Positions 56,492 to 64,000 of a DNA stretch of 64,000 bases are shown piece after piece. The DNA is from Chalara sp. BL73 (lineage: Eukaryota; Ascomycota; Leotiomycetes; Helotiales). The translations under genes were made by a program, and so were the position numbers. The number at the start of each line of letters is the position of its first letter. Position 1 is the first letter of the stretch. Where the stretch lies: NCBI GenBank assembly GCA_918026815.1, contig CAKJVC010000012.1:1612001-1676000 (forward strand), in the 5' to 3' direction. The notes below the pieces were generated by a model. It ran no database searches. It was not told the origin of the DNA and saw only the letters and a list, made by a program, of their open reading frames with translations.

Positions 56492-57551
56492 ATGGCGCCG
56501 CCACTAGATGCTGCAACGCATATTTTGATCGGAACTTTGCTAACACAAGGGTTTGAGAACAAGCTCATAGCGTCAAAAGCCAAGTGCTCCAAACGCGCCG
56601 TCCAAAGAATCCGTCAAAAGAGACAGCAACCCGAAATACCCACCCCAAGAACAAAGCGCGGCCGTCGTAGCTATATTACATCCCCTATGAAAAAAACCTT
56701 CTTTGATACACTAACTGAACAACCCTATCTATATCGATGCGAGATGGCAGACCTCCTCTATCGTCGATATCGTAGAAAAATTTCGGAACGTTCAATCGGT
56801 CGGATTTTACAATCAGCTGGGTGGACAAGAACCACGATTCATCGAATTGCTCAACAACGGGACGCCGGCCTTCGAGATCATTATTTACATAAAATATCGC
56901 AATACAACTCTTACCAACTTGTCTTTGTCGATAAGTCGGGCTGCGACAGAAAATCTGGGTATAGGCGATGAAAATAGTCTTTAAAGAGTTTGTCGGATCA
57001 CTCTACCTGTGGCAACACCACGTCTTTACGTGGATTGCTTAGGTTGAATGTGATTAATTGTTGAGGGTTGAATGGAGGAATGAGGATATGCCCCTTCCTG
57101 GGTCATGTGACGGTGTCACATGACCTGTCCCCCATTCAATAGCTAATCTACGTACAAACAGAGTTTTTCCCCAGTCCAGATCACAAAGTTCGGTCGCGGA
57201 AAACGATAGGACATTCTTTCAGCATACGCGCAAGATAGCATTATGCTACGGAAAGTATACCAAGAATCAACAAACAGTAATTGTTTTGAAGATTTCATTG
57301 CCCAGTTGCTACATTACTGTAGCAGATGCCCGGAGCCAAAGTCTGTAATTGTTATGAATAACGCTTCTTGGCACTATTCAGAAAAAGTCATACAAATGTG
57401 TCGAGACGCAAAAGTAGTACTTGAGTTCCTATCACTATACTCGCCTGATTTCAGCTCTATTGAAAGCATTTTAGAGTACTCAAGAAATTCATTAAGAAAA
57501 AGTAGCATAAAAATAAGGATTTCATTTCAAGTGAGTTCAAAATGTTTCTAG
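56492..57551 (+). pseudogene. Tc1/mariner-type transposase, broken and interrupted
   Basis: N-terminal HTH (ILIGTLLTQGFENKLIASKA, CSKRAVQRIRQKRQQ), second HTH region (RKISERSIGRILQSAGWTRT), then YQLVFVDKSGCDRKSGYRR with the first catalytic Asp. TGA at 56969-56971 and TAG at 56975-56977 follow. An LTR-like insert (TGTGGCAAC..ACAAACA, about 57009-57160) comes next; afterwards PVQITKFGRGKR, TAG, ILSAYAQD, and from 57243 CFEDFIAQLLHYC, VIVMNNASWHYSEKV (second Asp changed to Asn) and LYSPDFSSIES. The last acidic residue region is mostly lost. Dead fungal DDE element. Confidence 0.8.
57009..57160 (+). repeat. LTR-like insert in the Tc1 copy
   Basis: TG..CA-bounded sequence containing the palindromic GTCATGTGACGGTGTCACATGAC. 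Absent from the transposase frame, which resumes after it. No TSD recognised. Confidence 0.5.
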
Positions 57552-57631
57552 AATAGTGCGTTGATGTAGTAAGTAGCGATACACACATTGCAAAAAATCA
57601 CTTTCATTACGCAAAAATATCCATTACGCAG

Positions 57632-57919
57632 TGTAACAACTCAAGCTGCACAGGGATCTCGATCCGTGGATCTAAGTAGAAGGATGCAAAGGTGTGAACA
57701 ACTATCAATTGTTATAACTAAGAGAACAAACTACAGGCGGAAGAAGGGAAGGAGAGCAGTGCTTTATATACAGGATGCTGGCCAGGGGCCAGTGTAAGCG
57801 AGCCCTGTAGCGTTGGCTGCCAAGCTCTGAGGTGCCGAGCCCTGTGGTAACAGGGGCCAAGCTCTACCGAGCTCTGCAGTGCTTGGCGCCAAGCTCGAGA
57901 TAGGGCCAGGGCCGTGACA
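57632..57919 (-). repeat. 3' LTR of the gypsy element
   Basis: 288 bp. On the plus strand TGTAACAACTCAAG..GGGCCGTGACA. On the element strand a purine tract (GGAGGGGGGGG) lies just before it and is the likely polypurine primer site. Confidence 0.9.
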
Positions 57920-57976
57920 TTACCCCCCCCTCCAGTGTAGCTTGCCCTCAAGCTACGGCGGATCAAGAATGGAATG

Positions 57977-58027
57977 TAAAAATCAAAAATCAAAAATCAA
58001 AAATCAAAAATCAAAAATCAAAAATCC
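57977..58027 (+). repeat. AAAAATC tandem array
   Basis: About seven copies of a 7-bp unit between the pol stop and the 3' LTR of the gypsy element; probably slippage within the element. Confidence 0.8.
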
Positions 58028-58052
58028 ACTTTCCCGGCTTCCGTAGCATGCT

Positions 58053-61000
58053 TTACCCATTGTCATTCAGGCGATCAGCTGGTTCCTTGCCCTGCAAGTA
58101 GCAATCAAGCCAGTATTGTAGGTTTGCCGGAGGACCTTTTGCTTTAGGGTACTCGTCGTGGAAAGCCTTTAGCTTGTATGGCGCCCCTTTAAATCCTTCG
58201 GCATCATAAAATACAGGGTCGTAATCTATGCCTACCCATTTGACCTGGTACTGAAGCCTTCGGCGGTACTTTCGGCTTTGCAGAACTTGCTCGATTTCCC
58301 ATTCCGGTTGTTGGTTGTAAACTACAGGTACTGGAGGCTCTTGATGCTGGCCTGGTAGCGGGTCGCCAGGGTCTTTCCGCAGGAGTTCCGGTGCAAAAAC
58401 GTTGCGGAGCTGATTGCCTTCTGGAAGCTTTAGGCGGTACGAGTGACCTACTTGCTCAGTGATTTCATATGGGCCTTCATTCTGGTAGCCTAGCTTTCGG
58501 CTTGGCCGTTCGCTGGTCCAGTTTTTTGTCGAAACCCATACTTTATCCTTGACCTTAAAGTCAACTGGTCGTCGGTGCTTGTTGGCCTGTATTGCTTGTT
58601 GCTTTTGGGCTTTGGCCATTGCGGTTTTAGCCCATTCCCAAGCTTTGTGAATCCTTTCAATATGAGCTCGAGCGTCTTTGCGAGCTTCTTTGACATGTTG
58701 TGAAACCGGAACAAAGTCTTTAGGGCGAACCCAGTCTATGTCCATTCGAGGTTGATACCCTAGTTCGACCATGAAAGATGACAAGCCTGTTGAGTGATGT
58801 GGCAAACTAGCTGCTGCGTAGTCTATCGCATGAATCAAAGTAGACCAGTTATCTTGAAAAGCATTGGCAAAGGGACGAAGGCGTTGATCGATCCATTGAT
58901 TTGCGTTTTCAGTCTGACCGTCTGTCTGAGGGTGGTATGCTGTCGAAAGCTTAAGCTTTGTGCCTAAAAGCCGGCAAAACTCATCCCAAAACGCGGAAAT
59001 AAACTGAGGTCCTCGATCCGACACGATAGTTGTAGCAGGACCATAGTACTTATGGACATGCACTAAATACAGCTGAGCCATAGTTCTAGCGTCGACTGTT
59101 TTGTTGCAAGGGATCGAAATAGGGCGTTTGCCGAGCCTGTCTATAAACACGCATACCATATTCATGCCTTTTTTGTCGAGAGGCATGTCTTTGAAATCAA
59201 CTGATATATGCTGCCAAGGGCGGTCCGGTATTGGCAGTGAGTGCAACAGCCCTGGAGTCTTGTCTCTAGGGACTTTAGACCTACGGCAAGCGTGACAATT
59301 GCTTACAAAACGCTCAATATCGTCATCCATTCCGAGCCAGTAGTACCGTTCTTTAATCAGCTTTTTTGTCTTGTCTTGGCCTGGGTGAGCTGTAGCTAAG
59401 CTACAGTGTGATGCTGTAATCAAAGCAGTCCGTACTGATTCGGCTACTACAAGCCGGCTTTTCTTTCTTTAGCAACCCGTTTTCTAAGCTGTAGCCTCCT
59501 TTGCTTTCTTGACCTAGTTTTCTTGCAAGGTCTAAGTCTTGAGCAGTTCGGTTGGCCTGCAGGATTTCGTCGATCAAGTCGAGCTGTTCCTCAATTGGCG
59601 ACAACGACAAAGCTACCCGGTTCACTTCGAGCTCTGCAGTGCTTAACGCTGAGCTCGTGTCGAGCTTTGCAGTGCCTGGCGCTGAGCTCATATCGAGCTT
59701 TGCAGTGCCTGGCACCGGGCTCATGTCGAGTTCTTGAAGGATCTGAGGATCAAGCTGTGCTGGGGATAAAAGAGCCTGATCTCGGTTCTCTCGCTTTGCT
59801 TGGTCCAAGCCTTTTGTCTGGTCTTGTCGTGTCAACGGGTCGGCTTTGTTGTGCTTGCCGGGCTTGTAAGATATTTTGAAATGGTACCGAGAAAGAATCT
59901 CAGCCCAACGGGCTTGTCTAGCTGATAGCAGCTTGCTCGACATGAAGTATTCTAAAGCTTTGTGGTCTGTAATTACCTCAATGTGATTTTTGGTGCCTTC
60001 GAGCTCGGCACGCCAATATTGCAACGCTTTAACAATAGCTAGCATTTCTTTGTCGTGAATTGGGTAATTGGTTTCGCGGGAGCCATAGTTTTAGAGAAAT
60101 ACCCTACAGGATGCCATTCACCGTCAAGGCCTTTTTGAGAAAACACAGCTGCTACTACAGTGTCCGAAGCGTCCGTCTCCAGCATGCACTGACTGTCTAA
60201 ATCGTAGTGAGCCAGCAAAGGAGCACTTATTAGCATAGCTTTGAGCTTGTCGAATGCTTGAGTACACTTGTTGTCGAAAACAAACTCGTAGTCAGCACGA
60301 GTCAACTGAGTTAGCGGTGCCGCAATCTGGCTGTAGCTTCGAATAAACCTTCTGTAGAAATTGCAAAAACCTAGAAAAGATTGAACTCCTTTAACTGTCT
60401 TCGGAGGTTCCCAGTCTGCAATTACTCGTATTTTGTCTGGATCTACTTGGATGCCGTCAGTCGAAACAATGAATCCTAAGTACTTTGTCCGCTTTACACT
60501 GAATTCACACTTTTTGATATCGGCTTGTAAGCCGGCAGCTTGCAATCTGTCGATTACTTGCTTCACGTGTGCTTCGTGCTGTAGCTCGTTTTCAGAGTAA
60601 ATAAGAATATCATCAAGATATGCTGTACAAATCACATCTAACAGATCTCGAAGAGTGTCGTTAATGTAGCTTTGAAACGTTGCCGGCCCATTAGTAAGGC
60701 CAAAAGGTAAAACTTTGTACTGAAACAAGCCATAGCGAGTGCGGAATGCTGTAAGTTCTTCAGATTCTGGAGAAATCCGGATCCGATGGAATGCCTGACG
60801 GATATCTAGCTTTGTAAAGACTTTGGCTTTGCTTAGCCTAGCTAGCGTTTCGTCAATCAACGGCAAAGGATACCGGTTTTTCTTGGTTAACGAATTCAGT
60901 TTCCGGTAGTCGACACAAAAACGAAGTGAGCCGTCCGACTTCCGCGCAAACAAGACAGGTGATGCAAAAGGAGCTTTGCTAGTAACAACAAAGCCTTTTC

Positions 61001-62378
61001 TCAAATTAGCTGTCAAGTAGTCTCGCATAGTTTCAAGCTCTTCGATTGAGTGCTTGTTCAAATGGCAAAACCCTAGAGTATTGTCTCCCGTAAGCTCGAT
61101 TTTGTGGTCGATGCTTCGGTGTGGAGCTAAAGTGTCTGATTCTTGCTTCGAGAAAAAAGCTAAGCGACTATGGTAAGTGCTCGGAATTTGGTTTTGCAAA
61201 GATTCTTCTAGCTCAACAGGCTGCTGTTCTTGCTTCCGATCTTCAATCATCCGGTCTAGGCCGTCTAACGTGATTGAAAATAGCTCGATTCCTTGTTGCC
61301 GAGCGTTTAGCATAAACCCGTTACTGGAAATCATTTTGATATCTAGGTGTGCACGCTGGCCAGGCCGGCTGTCAGGCCGGCTATTTCCCCCTGCTTTAGC
61401 GAAGCCTCCTGGCTGAAGTTCTGGCTTGGCCTCAGGCTGGTAGTCGTAAGGGCGAGAAAGCTCACTAGCCATGACTTTCAGGCTTTTGCTGGTTTCTCGA
61501 GCCCAGGTTGGCCCGTAAGCGCTAGCTCGGGTGAGCTTCCGGCTGGCTGTAGCAAAGCTCGATTTCTGGGGCACGAGCTTCTGGCTAGCTGTAGCAAAGC
61601 TCGATTTCTGGGGGACGAGCTTCTGGCTAGCTGTAGCTTCTCGAACAGTATGAACCGCCTGAACAGCTTGAACAGCTGACTGTATGGCCTGAACGACCGG
61701 CTGCTGAACAGCCTGTACGGCTGGCTGCTGAACAGCCTGTACGGCCTGAACGTGCAAACAGTCCCTCGCTGGTAGAGCCTGAGCTAGGCTTACTGTCAGG
61801 GCTTTGATCTGAATGCCGTCCAGGCGTCTTTTGTCGTTTCTAGCGATTGCTTTGTCTCGGCGTAGCATGTCCTGCTGGTATTGTATTTGAACTTGCTGAG
61901 GTCGGATATTGTCCCTTAAGTAAGTAGCTATAGTCCTGGAATAGGTGTGTGCTGGTGGAAACTCTGGAGGCCACCGTAGCTGTCGATAATGAACATCAAT
62001 TAAAATCCGAAAATAATCAAAGAAGTTGCGTCCGAGAATCATGTCATGAGAGCCCAGCTCTAAAATAAGTAAAGGAAAGTTGTAGATCCGGCGGCCATCA
62101 ATCTCAATATTGAACAAAAGGTACTGAGAGATAGGGGATCCTTTTTTACCATCGTATCCTTTCGGATAGATAGAATGAGGAAGCCGTTTAGGCTTCAACC
62201 CGAGAATGCGGCAAAGGTCTAATGCAAAACGAGTGTCAATAAAAACATAACCACTAGCTCCGGTATCACCTAAAGCTCTGGCCTGCACTGCAATCCCGTT
62301 TTTGTGAAGAGTGCATGCTACAGTAAAAGAATTGCCGGCCATTAGTGAACTTAGATCGATCTGTTGAAGATCGAACAC
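58053..62378 (-). pseudogene. pol: Gypsy pol: protease, RT, RNase H, integrase, chromodomain
   Basis: 62378 downwards: ALGDTGASGYVFIDTRFA (Asp protease), a Gln/Val-rich spacer (AVQAVQQP repeats and a doubled SSFATASQKLVPQK unit), RT (FCVDYRKLNSL, KLDIRQAFHRI, PFGLTNGPATFQ, AYLDDILIYS) and LETDASDTVVAAVFSQKG (RNase H). A base is missing near 60070: the RNase H continues one frame over ([32 protein letters not shown]). A second shift lies near 59455; then the integrase (ATAHPGQDKTKKLIKERYYW, CHACRRSK, VDFKDM, VSDRGPQF, TAYHPQTDGQTEN) and a chromodomain-like end (WEIEQVLQSRKYRRRLQYQV). The pol frame is open across the gag stop in the -1 frame for about 40 nt. Confidence 0.9.
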
Positions 62379-62404
62379 GTGAGCCCTAAGAAAGGAGCCT
62401 TGGC

Positions 62405-63739
62405 TTAGGGCTGTTCGTTTTCCGACTTCTCTGCGTCGGCTTCATCTTGTGCTTCATCACCTGAAGCGTTTTCTTGCTCAATCTCTTGAATTCTAGGTGT
62501 TGCTTGAGAATTTAAGCAAAAGCTTGCAAAATGCCCTTTTTCACCGCATTTGAAGCAAGTGCTTTGAGAATAGTCCGGAGCTGGGCTACGAGCCGGGCTG
62601 GCCGTGCTGTCACGGCCTGTAGCTGGGCCTGGAGTAGCACGCTGAAGTGCTGGCGAAAAGGCTCGGTAAGCTTTCGGAGCCGGAAAGAGTCCTTGACGTT
62701 TAGGAGCCGAAACAGCATTTGGCCTAGCTTGACGAACTGGTGTAGAAGGAAATTGTCGATAGAATTCCTGCAAGTCGATACTTAGCCGTTGACATTCGTG
62801 TACTAGTTTTTGGTACGTAGAGTGCTGATGGTGTGTAGCCAAAAGTCGGTTCTGGAATTCTCTATTTAGCTTTCTCCACAAATGGCTTCTCCAGGTCGAG
62901 GAAGGAACTCGCCCTACGGCAGCTAAGCGAGCAAACTCGGTATGGAAATCATTGAAGTCTTGTGCAGCTTGTTGTTTCAAGGCGTAAAACTGGTTTTCGG
63001 CTTCTTCGGCTTCAAAATGGTTCCGAAAGATTGTGTCCAAGTAAGCTAGCATTTCGTCGACAGAAAGCCAAGGTTCCAAGCTATCTTCGTCATACCGAGG
63101 CGAAAGATGACGCTGTGCTTCACCTGTAGTACAGCCGAACACGTAATCGATCCGCTCTTGTTCCGTAGGCCACCAGTCCGCATTTGCTCTAAGCTTTCCT
63201 CGTAATAAGGATTTCCAAGCAATGTACGTAGGCGAAGTACCGTCGTCTAAGGAGTCTGGGTCTCGGTGCTTCGGAGAAAGCTTTTTTGAGTATAGCCGAG
63301 ACTTATGCCGCTTACTAGACTTAGGCCTATGGTTGCTATCAGAAGATGAGCTGTCTGATGGTGACGCGTCTGGGTCATTTCCTTGTTTCCGAAGTGATCG
63401 AGGAGTCGAAGGTTTCTCCACTGAAGGGACTAAGTTGCTTGGTCCCGTGGCCGCTAACCGTTCTAGCAACGCACGAAACTGGCTGTCTGAAAGCTGAACA
63501 GGGGTCCCTAAAATATCAGCCACTTGCTGATTCAATTGATTGCGTACGTCTCGTTCAGGTTCCTTGCTAGCTGACGACCGGCTCATTTCCTCAGAAGTAG
63601 CAGCTGACGACTGTGTCTGACTCGTTGCTTCAGGGGTAGTACGGTCGCCTAGTTGAACCAAAGGAGTACCTTCTGTCGAAGGGGGTCTGAAGGGCGTTTC
63701 TTGTCCTTTCTCGACGAGCTTCTTTTTTGTCGTGGGCAT
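62405..63739 (-). CDS. gag: Gypsy gag with zinc knuckle
   Basis: 444 aa if started at MPTTKKKLVEKGQE; an ATG 51 nt upstream (63790) is in frame but adds a Tyr-rich stretch that looks untranslated. Capsid region: WKSLLRGKLRANADWWPTEQ, MLAYLDTIFRNHFE, YALKQQAAQDFNDFHTEFAR. The nucleocapsid knuckle CFKCGEKGHFASFC fits CX2CX4HX4C. The N-terminus and the region before the knuckle are Ser/Pro-rich. Intact frame; it forms the particle shell and binds element RNA. Confidence 0.9.
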   Translation of the reverse strand: MPTTKKKLVEKGQETPFRPPSTEGTPLVQLGDRTTPEATSQTQSSAATSEEMSRSSASKEPERDVRNQLNQQVADILGTPVQLSDSQFRALLERLAATGPSNLVPSVEKPSTPRSLRKQGNDPDASPSDSSSSDSNHRPKSSKRHKSRLYSKKLSPKHRDPDSLDDGTSPTYIAWKSLLRGKLRANADWWPTEQERIDYVFGCTTGEAQRHLSPRYDEDSLEPWLSVDEMLAYLDTIFRNHFEAEEAENQFYALKQQAAQDFNDFHTEFARLAAVGRVPSSTWRSHLWRKLNREFQNRLLATHHQHSTYQKLVHECQRLSIDLQEFYRQFPSTPVRQARPNAVSAPKRQGLFPAPKAYRAFSPALQRATPGPATGRDSTASPARSPAPDYSQSTCFKCGEKGHFASFCLNSQATPRIQEIEQENASGDEAQDEADAEKSENEQP

Positions 63740-63987
63740 ATTGCTGTAAAGTGAATTCGAAAATAAAGAGAAGTAGTAGTAATAGCTCAACTCGACTAAT
63801 TAGGAGGAGCGGCTCGACCAGTATGTGCTGGGAGCTGGAGTTGGTGTATACAGGCTTTGACTCTGGCCTATATCTTCACAGACCTCGTCTGTGGCGTCGT
63901 GGAATGGTCTTCACGGTCTTGATTCAATACAAAAGGAAGGGATATTATTAAGCTCCGTCCCCGGAAGGTTTGTAGAGTTTGTTCTAA

Positions 63988-64000
63988 TGTAACAACTCAA
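63988..64000 (-). repeat. Start of the second gypsy LTR
   Basis: TGTAACAACTCAA is identical to the first 13 bp of the LTR at 57632. On the element strand the sequence after the LTR is TTAGAACAAACTC, not the usual TGG-type primer site. Confidence 0.8.

Larger units (their letters stand above)
57632..64000 (-). mobile_element. Gypsy retrotransposon with chromodomain, cut by the right edge
   Basis: Minus strand order: 5' LTR (only its last 13 bp, 63988-64000, in window), gag, protease, RT, RNase H, integrase, chromodomain-like end, 3' LTR (57632-57919). Left flank CGCAG should recur after the other LTR if the TSD is intact. At least six LTR copies or pieces of this family lie elsewhere in the window, so it was active in this genome. 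pol carries two frameshifts, so this copy cannot move alone. Confidence 0.92.

Noticed and set aside
57977..58027. Possible CRISPR-like or regulatory array
   Set aside because: A simple 7-bp A-rich microsatellite without spacers, inside a retrotransposon of a fungus.

Overview
The window looks like an accessory, repeat-rich stretch of a filamentous ascomycete genome (Pezizomycotina). The evidence is short introns of about 47-70 nt with GT..AG ends and CTAAC/CTAAT-like branch sites, fungal-only families (HET domain, NACHT and NB-ARC proteins with ankyrin, TPR or WD40 repeats, DUF7924-like, DUF3435-like), fungal copia, gypsy, Fot1/pogo and Tc1 elements, and nonsense mutations that look like repeat-induced point mutation (RIP). 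I saw no tRNA, rRNA or conserved housekeeping cluster. All introns were placed by eye from reading frame, splice signals and family similarity; no RNA data were available.

Layout. 0-10 kb: end of a broken aminoglycoside-phosphotransferase-like (APH) gene, a fragment of a DUF7924-like gene, a kinase-like gene, a small Cys-rich gene, an intact four-exon kinase (6365-7507), a gypsy solo LTR with target-site duplication (TSD), and a broken conserved fungal gene. 10-21 kb: full-length DUF7924-like gene, a HET gene interrupted by one in-frame TGA, a frameshifted APH-like gene, and many LTR pieces, one nested inside another. 21-30 kb: a purine-nucleoside-phosphorylase-like/NB-ARC/TPR receptor, a decayed DUF3435-like recombinase end, the tail of one NACHT-WD40 receptor and a larger NACHT-WD40 pseudogene with Trp-to-TAG mutations. 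31-33 kb: Fot1/pogo remnant riddled with LTRs. 33-40 kb: a six-exon receptor model of 2109 aa (alpha/beta hydrolase, NACHT, 14 ankyrin repeats, C-terminal membrane tail). 40-50 kb: BTB fragment, decayed copia element, APH-like gene, an unknown two-exon gene, and a pseudogene of the same membrane tail. 50-57 kb: SRPK-like kinase, two unknown genes, CK1-like kinase, Tc1 pseudogene. 57.6-64 kb: a gypsy element with chromodomain, cut by the right edge.

How it fits together. The non-transposon genes are mostly signal-type proteins: NLR-like receptors, a HET protein and six kinase- or APH-fold genes. In fungi such families are associated with heterokaryon incompatibility and programmed cell death, so this reads as a fast-evolving immune-like island. 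Both intact receptors carry near-identical tandem repeats, while older copies have been broken by transposons and probably by RIP. The joint function is an inference.
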